DNA of 64,000 bases from contig CM069458.1 in NCBI GenBank assembly GCA_035610835.1, positions 29,041,449 through 29,105,448 of the forward strand. Direction: 5' to 3'. The notes beneath the pieces were generated by a model. That model had not been told where the DNA came from. It did no database searches and saw only the letters and a program-made list of their open reading frames with translations. Below, piece by piece: positions 1 to 11,661 of the stretch; within the stretch, counting starts at the first letter, position 1, and each line of letters begins with the position of its first letter. The DNA comes from Ophiura sarsii. Its lineage: Eukaryota; Echinodermata; Ophiuroidea; Amphilepidida; Ophiuridae. A program made the translations under genes and the position numbers.

Positions 1-245
1 TTATTTTCAGTCATAGAATAAAAGATACAAATCGGTGCCATAACATCCAGGAGTGGGAAAGTATATGTACTTCAAGACACCAAACTTACTTTTACAATGG
101 TTTCGTACTACAGTAAAATAACCTCTCTTATACACATTAACTTGATATCTTGCCACAAGCTAAGCTTCAGCATCATTGATGCTCTCGTTTCACCCCTTCA
201 GCTTGTATAAAGTAGAAACTGCCTAACCGTTATGTATAGGAAGTG

Positions 246-272
246 TTCTTCTTCTTCTTCTTCTTCTTCTTC
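246..272. repeat. (TTC)n microsatellite
   Basis: Nine uninterrupted TTC units. It lies at the 3' side of the minus-strand LINE fragment that follows and may be that element's tail, read as (GAA)n on the minus strand; this link is inference. Confidence 0.9.
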
Positions 273-388
273 CAGAATAGTACCAACTTCAATTTTGAAG
301 ACTTCGGTATTTGGGTGTGGGTTTTGATGCATGCAGCGACGAAAAATTAATCTAGTTTTGAGAGTCCTTTTTGAATGCTTCGATGAAG

Positions 389-1058
389 TTAGACTGGATG
401 AGTGAGGTTTTCTGGGAGCGTGTTCCAGTCTCTAGCTGTCTTTGGGAAGAATGATGATTTGTGATATTCTCTAACAGAGTGTGGTATAACGAAGGCTTGG
501 GAGTTTTCTGAACGGGTTGGCGATGAGTGATCTTTAGAAGTCAGATACTTGGACATGTCAACTGCAACGAGGTTGTTTTGTATCTTGTACATCATAGCCA
601 GTCTGGTTGCTCTGCGTCTCTCCTCAGGGTTGGCCATTCAAGCTGTTGCAACATTGCTCCTACACTGGATGTTCTCTGGTATTTATTTAGTGTGAACCTT
701 GCAGCCCGATGTTGGATCTTTTTAAGCTTTGCAGATTGAGCAGCTGAGACTGGATCCCACACTGTGCTGCCTGTATTCCAGAAGTGGCCAGACGAGCGAT
801 TTGTAGGCTTTATCCTTTAATGGTTTGGTTTCTCACATTTATGTTACGGCGAAGGAAGTTTAATGAATTATTTGCTTTTGCTGAGATGTTGTCTATGTGT
901 TTATTCCACCTGAGGTCCCCATTGATTGTGACACCAAGGTATTGTGTTTGGTTTACGTGCTTGAGCTGATGACCATGGAGAGTATATGGGTGATGGGTGA
1001 TGCTATGTTTGCGGGTGATGTTAATAACTTCGCACTTCTCAGGGTGGAACTCCATCAT
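389..1058 (-). pseudogene. Degenerate Jockey/CR1-like non-LTR retrotransposon, RT C-terminus
   Basis: Two minus-strand open segments (1058-810 and 637-389) read like the end of a LINE reverse transcriptase. The first has the KCEVINITRK and YLGVTINGDLRWNKHI blocks that follow the RT palm. The second ends with EERRRATRLAMMYKIQNN and SFFPKTARDWNTLPENL, the usual C-terminal block of Jockey/CR1-type proteins. Between them the frame shifts and has stops, so it is a dead copy. No palm domain with YXDD or endonuclease is present, so the 5' part is missing, as expected of 5'-truncated LINE insertions. The clade is judged by sequence style only. Confidence 0.8.
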
Positions 1059-1202
1059 GGATGTCTCTTCCCAACGAGAAAGGGTGTCCAGGTCTTTTTG
1101 GTGTTGTTTTTACATGTTGAAGGGCAAGAGCACGCTTTGATGGATCTGTTTTTGCCCCTGAACATGTTTATAGGGGCAGACTGCCCAAAGGTGTTACCAA
1201 GG

Positions 1203-1620
1203 AAGTAACATAACATAACATAACAATGAGCATTTATATAGCGCTCTTACACATTATACAATGGTACCACAGCGCTTAACAAAATTAAAACATAAAATTA
1301 AAACTAACAGTGTTAAACATCACTCGCACTATGACAGTGAAATAAATGAGTTTTTAACATCTTCTTAAATTGAGTCAGTGATGAGGCATGCCTGATGTGA
1401 CGTGGTGAATTATTCCACAAAAATGGGCCGGAGGCATATAAAGTATTACTTTATACATGCTGAAGGGCCAGGTGGAGATACAAGGTTTTGATAGAACAGC
1501 GACGATATGCCCTATTGTTCATTCCAAGGTTTATCCAAATGTCTTGCTTGTGAAAAACCTGTAAAGGGAGTGTTTACATTTTCACTGCACTCATGAATCA
1601 AACAATCTCCCCCCTATTGA
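1203..1620 (-). mobile_element. LINE 3' end with (GTTAT)n tail, CR1/L2 type
   Basis: On the minus strand a decayed frame reads WNNSPRHIRHASSL followed by TQFKKMLKTHLF, the classic last residues of CR1/L2-type LINE proteins. It is followed by a short 3' UTR with AAGCGCTGTG and AGAGCGCTATATAAATG, and a tail of GTTAT units at about 1204-1226. The GCGCTATATAA-type end is shared with 31080-31180. Its boundary on the high-coordinate side is uncertain. Confidence 0.75.
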
Positions 1621-1735
1621 CATTTAAAACAAAATAAAGTATATTTTCAGAGAGAACATGTTTTCCTTCGTTATAATAATAAATCAAAATTGGTTAATAA
1701 TCTTAATAACCACAATGAATTTATTTCTTCTTTAG

Positions 1736-2145
1736 GTGACCAGCAAGGCTACAATATCCCAGAGATTACCCACCTGCATGACTTCAAGAAATGGCTGGAC
1801 AGCGGTCCGTCATTACTTCAGAAAGACGACAAGGAACTGCCGTCAGAATTCCGTTGTCTGCTTAGCGATGGATACATGTGCATGTACCAGGACCCCAGCG
1901 TCGTGACTAAACATCTTAAAACTTATCCGACGGTTACGAACATTGACGAGGTAATGCGTAACCTGGAAGAGATAGTTGAATGTGCAACCAAGGCGGATGT
2001 GTCGAGCACAGGCGCTTCTGGTTATTCAAGAGAGGGCACTGTGATTGGTGGCGCCGCAGAATCAGTAGGAGGAGATATGTCTACTAATAGTGCAATGACA
2101 GGGGGTGTTACAACGCAAGGTGCAATGGGATCTAACTATGCCAGA
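1736..2145 (+). CDS. RING-finger gene, first exon visible in window
   Basis: An internal exon with a pyrimidine-rich acceptor (ttatttcttctttag before 1736) and a donor (AGA|gtaagg after 2145). It begins with two bases of a split codon, so there are upstream exons outside the window, and ends at phase 0. It encodes about 136 residues: a region that looks globular and begins GDQQGYNIPEITHLHDFKKW, with a FRCLLSDGYMCMYQDPSVV stretch and an acidic helix-like stretch around EVMRNLEEIVECATKA, then a Gly/Ser/Thr-rich low-complexity tail of about 45 residues. I do not recognise the N-terminal domain. Assignment to the RING gene rests on strand, order and the fact that this and the next three exons all join at phase 0 without a stop. 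No matching exon is visible in the right arm. Confidence 0.7.
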
Positions 2146-3317
2146 GTAAGGAAGAAAAAATGTTGTATTTATTTATTTATTTATTATTTAATAATTTAAT
2201 CTTTCTTTATTAAAGAGCCATTAAGTGGTGTTGAAAATATTAAATGTTTAAAATTTTACTTCAGAATTCAAGATGAACATTAAAAATTGCCATTATTGTT
2301 GTTTCTACTAACAAAAACCCTGACAAAAACACAGCAAAACTTGATTAAAACAATATCATCGCTATTTATTGAAAAACGCCCTCTATGCAAATATGGTTCG
2401 CGTTATGTAGCACACGTACTGCAGGGGGATACTGTAGGACGTAAAATGCTCGTTGCGTCTCTACGAGCATTTTTGAATTGACATTTTCTTGTACAAAGAG
2501 GACTGATTTTTCTTAATCCTTATAGGTGTAAGTTCATACATGTAATACAATTATAAAAATATACTAATCCCAGTTTTTATCATAATTGAGGGCCCCTTTA
2601 AGGGTAAACAGCTTCAGTTTCAAGCACTGCTTTCCAAACAGGCCTTCATTATACAGAAAATATTACAGTATTTACAAAGAAATGTTCAGATATGTACACA
2701 TATATATATATATACGAGGGGGTCATGTAGGGTCATTAGGGGTCAATCTGTGTACAGTCTAGGGTGCATCTTCTCTCCCTTATGTCAATGGATTTGTCTG
2801 TCCCTAGTCTTAAAATGTTCCTCTTGTCACAAAACTAACATGTGCCAAGTTTGAATTAATTTGGAAGTTGTCATGGGGGGCCACCGAGAACCTAAAGTTA
2901 CAGTGTGTGTTCTATGTAAGAAAGTTCGTTGACCCCTGTACAATTCCAATTAGAAGCCGATCGAACAATTTGAAGTAGCTGCCATATCAAAACCGTTTGG
3001 ACTTAGAAGCTCAAATCTTGCGAGCTAATAGAACTGATAATCATCTTCAAATCTGCAATAAAAAATAATCGCTAACAAAATGAGCATGTGCGGTTTACTG
3101 GCACAAAATCATGGTCTGTTAAAAGTTGCAGACCCTTTCTTGAACTCTTCCTGGGTTTTATTAAAGCTAAAACGCTCTTTGTTGCCGTTCAAAGCTTTTC
3201 TCAGGACGTGGTCAAGCACAGTGATAAATGGAATGGAGAACCCTTCCTGAATGATAAAAATCTTGTGTAACACCATCTGGTGATGAGACATGAGCAGTAA
3301 TGTGTATATATTAGCGA
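2146..3317. other. Intron 1 proximal part, no gene seen
   Basis: The sequence holds a short hairpin (about 2444-2473, TGCTCGTTGCG/CGAGCA) and a (TA)n run at about 2700-2714 followed by a GGGGTCATGTAGGGTCATTAG stretch related to the TGACC-rich repeats further on. Nothing else is supported. Confidence 0.6.
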
Positions 3318-4036
3318 ATGCAAGAACAACAGAACGATAGCTCTTATCCCACATGCCAGCAAAATTCTACTGCACATCATTAATGAAAGATTGAGATCTC
3401 ATCTCGAAAGAGAGCTTCCTCCAGAACAGGCTGGTTTTCGAAGAGGCCGTGGTACCAGAGATCATATAGCTAATATTCGCCACATCATTGAAAAATGCAA
3501 GGAATACAAGCGAAAGGCATACTTATGCTTCATAGATTATGCCAAAGCCTTTGACTGCGTGAGATATGGTCCTCTCAGGATTGCGCTACAAGCTCTAGGA
3601 GTCCCCAACCATCTAGTTCAACTACTAAAAAGCCTCTATGACGGCCAATTGGCTTGTGTGCGCACTGCTCAGGGAGACAGCGACTGGTTCAACCTCGGCC
3701 AAGGTGTGCGCCAAGGATGCATCCTCTCACCTACTCTGTTCAATTTGTATGCCGAGCACATCATGAGACATGTCCTCGATGGATGGAATGGCGGCATATC
3801 AGTAGGTGGCTGGCAGCTTCACAACTTACGTTATGCAGATGACACCACACTATTAGCCACAAGCCAGGGAGAGTTAGGTATCTTATTGAAGAAGGTCAAA
3901 AATGAAAGTGAGAGCTTGGGCCTACGTCTCAATGTTGCCAAGACAAAGTTCACGGTCATCGGTGATGATGGAAACATTACCCCTCTTCTAGTTGATGGTC
4001 AAAATGGGGATCAGATCCAACAGTTCAATTTCCTCG
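3318..4036 (+). pseudogene. RTE/BovB-like LINE reverse transcriptase fragment
   Basis: A frame open from about 3318 to 4036 encodes most of a reverse transcriptase palm: NNRTIALIPHASKILLHII, the PEQAGFRRGRGTRDHI block, FIDYAKAFDCV (catalytic Asp in the FxDYxKAFD motif), GVRQGCILSPTLFNLYAE, and the catalytic LRYADDTT box (YADD). KTKFTVIG follows. The style matches the RTE/BovB clade. The endonuclease and C-terminus are absent. The frame is interrupted at 4037-4038 (TA) by a TIR element, and sequence after that insertion does not obviously resume the frame. It sits in the first visible intron of the RING gene, same strand. A C-terminal piece of a comparable LINE is at 55486-55920 on the minus strand. 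Confidence 0.88.
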
Positions 4037-4038
4037 TA

Positions 4039-4695
4039 CAGGGTGAGTCAGAAAGAGCGGGCACTTTTTTGGCGAAAGCACCAAAGTAATATTAGGCCTT
4101 CATATGCAAAACCAAATATAGTGTTACAATAAAGAACACATATTTGGCTTTTATTCAAAAAAAGATTTTTTTGAATTCGAACATTGCATCATAAAGTTGC
4201 AACCATTTGAGAAGAACCCGATATTTTAAGCCAAATCCACAGAATCGCAGTAACCTGTATTATTGTTGATTACCTGATTCTGAGATGCTGATCGATGAAA
4301 CTAGTGAAAAAACTGAAAAGGCACATGAATGTTGGATACAATATCTTAAAATGACTGGAAATAAATAGAACTGTGTAAGCATGAGTAATACAAAGTCTGA
4401 AATCAAAAGGCAAAAGTAAAAGGAGGCATAATCTACTGTTTCAGTAGGTAAACCCCAGTAGAATACTTTTAGGAATGGCTTGATAATTCGACCATTCCAT
4501 GGATTTGCTTCAGATTTTGGGGCTTTACTCAAATTAGTGTAACATAATAACGAAATGGTCGAATTTTAAAATTCTTCTTTTGAATGAAAGCCAAATTGTA
4601 GGTCTTGAAAGCGCTACCATTAAATTGGAATATGCATGCCTACATCTTTTGTGACACTTTTGTGAAAAAGTGCCAGTTCTTTCTGACTCACCCTG
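4039..4695. mobile_element. TA-flanked TIR element, 657 bp
   Basis: Ends CAGGGTGAGTCAGAAAGA and its inverse TCTTTCTGACTCACCCTG, with flanking TA on both sides (4037-4038, 4696-4697), the target duplication of Tc1/mariner-type elements. It interrupts the RT frame. No transposase frame is seen, so it is non-autonomous. The first 18 bp resemble the ends of 60513-61169, which has the same length. Confidence 0.8.
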
Positions 4696-4744
4696 TAGTT
4701 CTTTCCTGCTTTAATTGTGTGTGTGTTTTAAAAGTGTTCCCTTT

Positions 4745-5600
4745 TGGTTAGGTTCGATCTGTACAGGCTCTCATATGAGAAGTCAAGTATTAATCTCAAC
4801 CATACTTGGTAACAATTATCTTTGTGTAAAGGGGACTTCCGATGCTCTTGGGGTGTAGACAGATTGACCTCTAATGACCCTTACTTAACCTTTGACCCCA
4901 TGTTGCCAACACTTTATATTGCTGCTGTTTTGGGCTCTCATGTAAATTCAAGACTAATTAATTCAATCTCAGCCAAACTTGGTGACAATATTCTCTGGTT
5001 AAGGAGGCTTGAGGTGCTCAAGGGGTGTACATAGATTGACCTCTAATGACCCCAATGTGACCTTTGACCCAAATGTTGTCAACATTCAATGCACTTATTA
5101 CTTCTTAGGGCTCTCGTGTAAAGTCAGACTTGGCCAATCTTGATGACAATAATTGTAGGTACAAATTGAGATGTAGGGTGTACACGGATTGACCTTTAAC
5201 CTTAATTTAACCTTTAACCCTAATGACCTTTAACCTTCATTTTGTCCACACTTTAAACTGCACTTACTGCTCTTTAGGGCTCTCGTATGAAGACAAGCTT
5301 CAATCTCAATCTTGGTGACAATTTTTGGGTATGGGGACTTGAGATGATGCATGGGGTGTACCCGGATTTACCTGTATTAATTACCCCTACATGACCTTCG
5401 ACCCATTTTGTCAAAGTGATAGGACCCTCTAGCTCATTTTACCAGTCAGACTTAAATCTCAACTAAACTTGGTGACAACCATATTTGGTTATACCTAATA
5501 TTTGGGCCGGTAAGAGGATTTGAGATGACTCATGGGGGTGTACCCAGATTGACCTCTATAAACCCTTGTGTAACCTTTCACACAATTTAGTGAATCTCCA
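4745..5600. repeat. Degenerate tandem repeat, 150-180 bp period, TGACC-rich
   Basis: The block GGGTGTAGACAGATTGACC recurs with changes near 4851, 5022, 5176, 5353 and 5534, giving spacings of about 154-181 bp. Each unit also carries GGCTCTCGTGTAA, a CTTGGTGACAAT block and one or more TGACCTTTGACC-type motifs. Related sequence occurs at 2720-2760, 27395-27440, 31300-31350, 43430-43530 and 44590-44790. Confidence 0.75.
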
Positions 5601-5782
5601 AGCCAGGGGGATTCGCAAGTTGTGACTTTTTCCCCATTTGTTATGGATTACCATTGTAAATGTCTATCTAATATGATTATGTCAAAACTATTAAGTCAAA
5701 TTTGCATTGTCTGATTTGTAGGCCTACAATAGACCTGATTTCAATATGATTTATACTTGTGCATATTTTTTCATTGAAATAG

Positions 5783-5851
5783 GCTGTGCCTGTAGAAGAT
5801 GACGATGTAGAAGACAATTTTCATAGTTTTGAAGAGGACGAGGATGAAGAG
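5783..5851 (+). CDS. RING-finger gene, short acidic exon
   Basis: A 69-nt exon in phase 0 at both ends, with acceptor tcattgaaatag before 5783 and donor GAG|gtaaga after 5851. It encodes 23 residues, AVPVEDDDVEDNFHSF followed by EEDEDEE, with 13 Asp/Glu; probably a flexible acidic linker between the N-terminal part and the RING. Its exactness of phase with the exons on each side is the main support. No equivalent is visible in the right arm, where the homology stops before this position. Confidence 0.65.
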
Positions 5852-6328
5852 GTAAGATCTATTTTAAAGCTACACTACCGACCAATCCCAACGCAGTGAT
5901 TATATCCTAGAATATATTCACTAGTAACGATGTTGCATGTGTGCATTATTCTTCACATTGTAATGGTCAACTCCCATTCATAAAAGAATGTGCTAAAAGA
6001 ATGATCAATTCAAGTCTAACAAAGGATTCGATCAAGTCCATTTGTGAAAAAGTGTATGCATATTACACATCCCTAATGGTTGACAGAGTGGTGCCGGATA
6101 AAAGTAGTTTTAAGAGTTGCTCGCAACTATACCCACTCAGCACGCAACTCTTTGCCAATCAGAGGCTGAAACTACATTGGAGAGCAGAAATCAGTCTCTT
6201 AATAGTTTGCATGCTTAGTTTTTGAAACAGCATTGCGTAAACTTGCACAGAATCAATCAACAAAATCTTCTGTTTATAATATCTGCAATTGAGAAGTTGA
6301 CAAATAAAACAACCGGGAAAGAAATATA
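5852..6328. other. Intron 2, no gene seen
   Basis: No coding or repeat structure beyond isolated short open frames is recognised before the TA element that starts at 6331. Confidence 0.5.
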
Positions 6329-6330
6329 TA

Positions 6331-6754
6331 CACTCGTCAAAAGAAGTTCTTTGCCACTCATTGAAGTTCAAATATTTCACATAAATATTTAATATAAATT
6401 AAACAATTGCATGTCAAAATAAGCAGACAATAATTCTCTATCATGTCTGTATGAAATTAAGATGTACGCATTCATGCATGGCTGAGCACATTCATTAAGC
6501 AATGGTAAGGTGCGTAAAAGGAAATTGCAAGAAATGAGCATTTACAGTCATTTGAATGGAGGGATTATCCAATTTTTGCAATCTTCTTGCCATTGTCAAG
6601 TGAATGGGATCTGCCATGCATGAGTGATCATGTCTAAATTCCATGTTAAGCTGTTAGAGGATTACTTTCTGCTTATTTTGATATACAATTATATAATTAT
6701 ATTCTATTAAATATTAATTTAATTTAAGTGGCAAGGAACTTCTTTTGACGAGTG
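6331..6754. mobile_element. TA-flanked MITE, family A, 424 bp
   Basis: TIRs CACTCGTCAAAAGAAGTTC and inverse GAACTTCTTTTGACGAGTG, flanked by TA at 6329-6330 and 6755-6756. Two further copies lie at 22083-22534 and 24058-24501, near-identical in the interior. No coding capacity. TA target site suggests mobilisation by a Tc1/mariner-type transposase. Confidence 0.85.
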
Positions 6755-6783
6755 TACATACCTTAGTTGGCATAAAACTGTGC

Positions 6784-7132
6784 ATTATATGTAAGAAAAA
6801 TAACTATCGAGCCCAACTTTTGTAATTATATAGAACAAAACACCACACTTATGACAAAAACAAATAAAAACCGCAATCTCTCAACATGCACTTTTTAAAA
6901 TTTACGGCGATCGAAAGTCCCAGTGTCGATGATGTCATAGTTATACAATGCATATACGCACATTTTAGCACCGATACCCATGACGTCATCGACACCGGGA
7001 CTTTCGATCGCCGCAAATTTTAAAAAGTATGTGTTGAGTGATGGCAGTTTTTATTCATTTTTGTGACTAGTATGGTGTTTTGTTCTATATAATTACGTAA
7101 TTTTGGCTCGATAATTATTTTTCTAACAAATA
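6784..7132. mobile_element. Foldback MITE with about 165-bp arms
   Basis: The two halves are inverted copies of each other: GTAAGAAAAATAACTATCGA at the left end mirrors TCGATAATTATTTTTCTAAC at the right, and the inner part GGCGATCGAAAGTCCC is mirrored by GGGACTTTCGATCGCC. The arms meet around 6950-6980. Non-coding. Confidence 0.8.
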
Positions 7133-7249
7133 ATGCTCAATGCTGTGCTTGCGGGACACTTCTTTTAACCATTCGGATGCTTTGCAACTGATCTATTAAA
7201 GACAATTGGTATTGGAATGCTAAGAAGGTGTCCTGCAAGCACATATTGA

Positions 7250-7739
7250 GAATTTTTGCTAGAAGAATAATTATGGAGCCGAAATTGCGTAATTATATAA
7301 ACTGATTACAAAAAGTATCGAAACACTTAGAAATGATCCAATAAATAACGGCTCGAAAAGGTATGCATTAATCGAAGCAAATAACCAAGTGCATAATTTT
7401 GTTCTGCGTATTTTGACACCTTGATCGTTGAGATACGATGTTGCGGAGCAGAGTTATTGTCATTTCAATGATCGTGGGTCCAGTTTCAAAAGTGACACTC
7501 ATCCGTATTGAAAATCACGAATCTGATCATTCTAAACAGTAATGCAAACTTCTTTCTATAGGGTGATTGTCACCCTATAAAAGACCTATGGTTCAAATGT
7601 CCATTTCTTCCACTTCTTTAGTGACGAGTATGCAATGAGAAGACATAGTTATAAATTCTATTATATTGAATCAATATCCTGACCACAAAGGAAAACAATA
7701 TTCTCAATTTACCAATCTATTCATACTTGTTATTTCAAG
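7250..7739. other. Intron 2 distal part, no gene seen
   Basis: Left-arm-specific sequence between the matched blocks at 7167-7230 and 7655. A small palindrome GGGTGATTGTCACCC lies at 7561-7575. The acceptor of the next exon is at 7738-7739. Confidence 0.5.
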
Positions 7740-7955
7740 GAATTGTTGGTGGAAGACCATCTTCTCAAGAGCAATAGACCCACACAGCATTTCCACCAAT
7801 CTGCAGCAGCAAAGCACTGCGCAGGTACCATCCATCCATCCCCTGACATCAAAGGAGCTAGCTGTCAAAGTGGCACTCTTCTTTCTTCTACAACCCTCGC
7901 AAAAGCCCAATCTGAAGAAATTGCTGACCCCAAGAAGGATGAACCCTATCAAGAT
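7740..7955 (+). CDS. RING-finger gene, penultimate exon
   Basis: A 216-nt exon, phase 0 on both sides (acceptor cttgttatttcaag, donor CAAGAT|gtaagt). It encodes 72 residues starting ELLVEDHLLKSNRPTQHFHQ and ending KKDEPYQD. It is hydrophilic, rich in Ser, Ala and charged residues and has no recognisable fold; likely a disordered linker before the RING. The copy at 48158-48373 has the same length, the same splice sites and no stop, with 10 amino-acid changes and 3 silent changes counted by eye. The 7.4-kb intron that follows is long only because of the 9509-15118 insertion; the other copy has a 432-bp intron. Confidence 0.75.
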
Positions 7956-9501
7956 GTAAGTTTATAAAACGTAATTTAGACAAGTCGTCGGTTACACGTC
8001 ATTCCGATCTATTCAATTAATGCACCGCTCAAATTTGGCTGAAAATCTTTCATATACTGCTCGATCAATTTTCCTAAAATGGATTTTGATATGAAGAAAT
8101 CCTGTAAAAGGCGTATTATGCGATCTTTTACATGGATTCGCCCTTTGTTTTTGATTGTTTTAGAGCAATACATTTCCTTATTACTTCAAATTTGCATTTT
8201 GCAGATTTCCAGAAACAGGATTCCAGTATGATTTTGTAAAGTTATGTGCTGTTTTTTACAGAAAATACAGTCAAGATAGATTTATGAATCCATGAAAGGT
8301 TTTCCGGATAAGTCTAACTTCATTATAAAAGAGAACAAAATATGTGTGTAGAATTTTAAAAAGATCGTATACTATTGCTTTAAAGGGGCACTAAGAGATC
8401 CTTCATGGAGGGAGCCCTTAATTTTTTCAGAAATTGGGTTTTTCACATATACGTTATACAGTACAGATCGCATTAGAGTAACCGATATCAACGGAGGTCA
8501 ACATACTTTCATCGGAATATCAACCCAATTACATCCCGTTGTCAGTGCATTGACAGTGCGAAATCAGCGCGCTGATTTCGCAAGATCAACGGAGTCCCTA
8601 CACGACAATTGGTGCTATGACGATAATGTCAACGAACTATCATCGCGCTGTCAGTGCATTGTCAATGCTATGTCATTGCGTTGTCAATGGACTATCAACT
8701 CAAAGTCAATGGACTATCATCGCAGTTGCGTGGTGCACTCTATTGTGAGCTGTACTGTATATATATACGTACTAACTACCACCCAAAATTATAGAGCTTA
8801 ATTTGCAGTGTTTCATGTGAAATTCATGGATTTGATAGCGTTTTGAGTTTCGATATGATCATATGGAAACTACCCAAATTCATCTAAAAGGCCACAGATG
8901 GCTTCTTACTTATTTGTTTTATGTTTATTCAAAATAACCTTGAAGACAACCTATGGGCTTGTTGAGTGATGCATAGTCATGACCTCCCTGATTCAATTGG
9001 TGGTGATTTTTAACCAAAATACAAACAAACAAAGTGAAAAGCACTATTATACCTTCGGAAATGCTGAGAAAATGTCTTTATTTTCATTTTTACTGATTTC
9101 TTTTGAAGAAATCTTACATGAGAGGGTTTTTATGTATATTTATCTTTTAATTAATATTGGTAATTGGTTAATATGGTATTAAACGTATAGATCTGTATGT
9201 GAAAAGATTACTGTAAAAGTGAAACATTTCGCACATTTAATTTTTTGCGCTTTGCACATTTTAAAAACATTTGCTTGGTTTTAGTTTTGCGATTTTGAGC
9301 TTCCTTTTACATAGACCTATACATAAAAAATGAATATATTCACGCATTTTTATTTTTGCGCTTGCTGATTTTAGTGCGAAAGTAACTGTAGCGCAAAGAT
9401 TTCCACTCTACCAGTATTTATCAAAAGGGTTATGTCGAATGCAACAGTGATGCAGCGGACAAAGGGGGGTAGTGCAATGCGTGGCACGTATCACACAAGT
9501 A
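7956..9501. other. Intron 3 proximal part
   Basis: Contains blocks shared with the right arm (8020-8050 and 9390-9501) and a stretch of left-only sequence between them. At 8558-8581 there is a perfect 24-bp palindrome centred on GCGCGC, followed by repeated GTCAATG/GTCAGTGCATTG words to 8720. No gene is seen. Confidence 0.6.
8558..8581. repeat. Perfect 24-bp palindrome
   Basis: The two 12-base halves, GCGAAATCAGCG and CGCTGATTTCGC, are exact inverses with no spacer. Function unknown. Confidence 0.85.
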
Positions 9502-10845
9502 GAAAGACCAGAGAGTTGTTATTAAGAGGAGGGGGGTCAGTAAGGGCTTCTATTGTCCCTACGTGACTTACGATTGATTCACCATGAATGGAGTATTTTG
9601 ATCGACTGTAATTTGTTGATCCAGATCGCGGATAGAGAGTATCCACGTCACTCACATTGTTCAGATCAATTCAATGCATGACCTTCAATACAATTGTTAC
9701 TGTTCAATGAGCTATACATTTGGCGGGTTATTTTGAATGAGTATCCATCAACACGTGTGTTGGTCACGGATTAGATATCTGTGATGTTAGTCTTTTTAAA
9801 TTCTGAAATAGACTTTAGTTCCCCCAAATATGGTCGATACATGGATAGCCTCTATACTAGCCTTTCATCAAGGCCCTGTATTCTGTATAGGTGTGAGCGC
9901 CCTCTATCAAAATTGTGGAATACAAGGCCTTTCCTCATATAATCTTTGTGTTATGTTCTACTTTGTTTTACCGAAGATTTCAGCTGAAAAAATCGTGCTT
10001 GTTGATTGGTTAATAATGATGTCATAATGATGTCATACCTATATAAAAATAGATCTCCTTTCTTGTCGATTGTAAAAATGATCGACTCCAATCGATATCT
10101 ATTCATTTTCACTCTCAAATTCATATCGATGTATTGGCTCGCGGATTAATAGTGAATCGGTCTGCGCAAGGATTGGTTCGTGAACGCTATGTCAAAAGGT
10201 CATTTTTCTATCTGATGATCGGCGCCATATTTGATTTCCGCTAAGCGACAAAAATTGCACTGTGAATTAACGAATTTTCAACCTTAATAATTATTTTTCT
10301 GAAATAATAATAGGTGGACAAGTGTCAAAAGGATGAGAAGACTTGATATTGGTTTTGTTGACTTTTGTGGAAGTCGGCAAGAGGATCACTAGTGTGTTGT
10401 TTCTGAAAGAAAATCACCGAGTCGTTATGTGAGCGATATGTGGTAAAGTTATACTATGGGGAAAACTTAAAATAAGAAAAAAATATCATAATTTAAAATT
10501 AAAAAAATTCCAATGTTTATTAATTTATACGAGAAAAACGTAATTTATGACAAATTCAAAAGTGCAACAAAATAACTTGGTTTTCCCGGGGCGCCAGGAT
10601 AATTATTATTAATACTATAAATAGTCAATCGTTATGTAAAAATAAATCACGAACGTAACATCACATTCACAACACAACACAACAGCCGAATCAAAACAAC
10701 AAAAAATGTGATTAAATAAAGTGCTCACTCGTACCCCCAAAAAGAGCCTCGTTAATAAACAAACTAATGATATTGTAATTAATTAATATAATGGAACATC
10801 AAAAAGTACCAATGTTTATACAATTTTAGATGACACAAAAAACAT

Positions 10846-10926
10846 CATCCCCGCCGGGACTCGAACACTCGAATCTTAAAAAAAAAAGTACATTGTCCAG
10901 CGCTCTAGACCGCTGCACCACGGAGT
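10846..10926 (-). tRNA. tRNA-like sequence / tRNA pseudogene 1
   Basis: On the minus strand GACTCCGTGGTGCAGCGG includes an A-box (TGGTGCAGCGG) and GTGTTCGAGTCCC is a good B-box. GAGCGCTGGAC gives the 5' half of the anticodon stem, but the 3' half is replaced by a T-rich run, so the anticodon arm cannot form. I read it as a decayed tRNA or tRNA-derived SINE head rather than a working gene. Confidence 0.6.
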
Positions 10927-11157
10927 CATTCTGAAAATGACGATGGTTTTTAATAATATATAGGCCCTTAGTGTCGTTACAGCGTTTAGTGGGACTATTT
11001 TGTACGCTATTTATCATGTGACGTCATCTTGGTCGTCGATATAAATTTGTATCTTTAAACATTGTCATCGATAGAATTGGGCGGAGTTAATAGTGTCCTA
11101 CGATGATGTCATAATTTGATTGACACGTTATGCTTACACAGTGGAATAGCTAAATGC

Positions 11158-11232
11158 ACAAAGACGTCTCGCTTCGCTCGACTCTCGCGCCTGCGGCGCT
11201 CGCGCCTCGCTGCGCTCGGCTCAAGAGGCGTC
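11158..11232. repeat. GC-rich patch with inverted ends
   Basis: AAGACGTCTCGC at the left is mirrored by GAGGCGTCTTTG at the right around a CGCTGCGC/GGCGCTCGCGCC-rich core, standing out from the AT-rich surroundings. Nature unknown; possibly a small foldback. Confidence 0.4.
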
Positions 11233-11393
11233 TTTGACAAAGACTACCTCTATACTGGAAGTGATTTTGTACCCACAGTACCTTGCACATGCATACCGGA
11301 ACATTTCAAGATAATAAATAAATGCCCTAATTACTAATTAATAACCATTTTTTAAACCCTAACATCTCATTATCTGTTCTGCTGATTAAACTA

Positions 11394-11661
11394 CAATCCT
11401 GGAAAAAAGTCTTGGAACACTTGCGTGTGATTAACGGACAAGTGTCACCCCCACTCCCCCGTACAATGTTGACCAAGGCCAGTGGCTCCTGCAGCTTGCC
11501 AGAGTGTCCCAACATTGATCGATGGGGGGTGGGGAAGTAAAAATCTCATTTGAACAATTTCCGTTTATAACAGAAGACACTAAGTATCAATACATGCACA
11601 CAATACCCAGCACGTGTGCTCAGCTCAGCGTTCGCGTTCCAAGGACTTTTTTCCAAGATTG
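11394..11661. mobile_element. 268-bp TA-flanked MITE, copy 1
   Basis: TIRs CAATCCTGGAAAAAAGTC and inverse GACTTTTTTCCAAGATTG, flanked by TA (11392-11393, 11662-11663). By eye it is identical to 14153-14420 over its full length. Tc1/mariner-type target site. Confidence 0.9.

Noticed and set aside
2287..2481. 64-codon open frame after exon 1
   Set aside because: Contains a hairpin and no splice or domain support; it lies in an intron.
3318..4036. Bacterial-type or retron reverse transcriptase
   Set aside because: Motif spacing and the FIDYAKAFD, GVRQGCILSPTLFNLYAE and LRYADDTT blocks are those of animal RTE/BovB-like LINEs.
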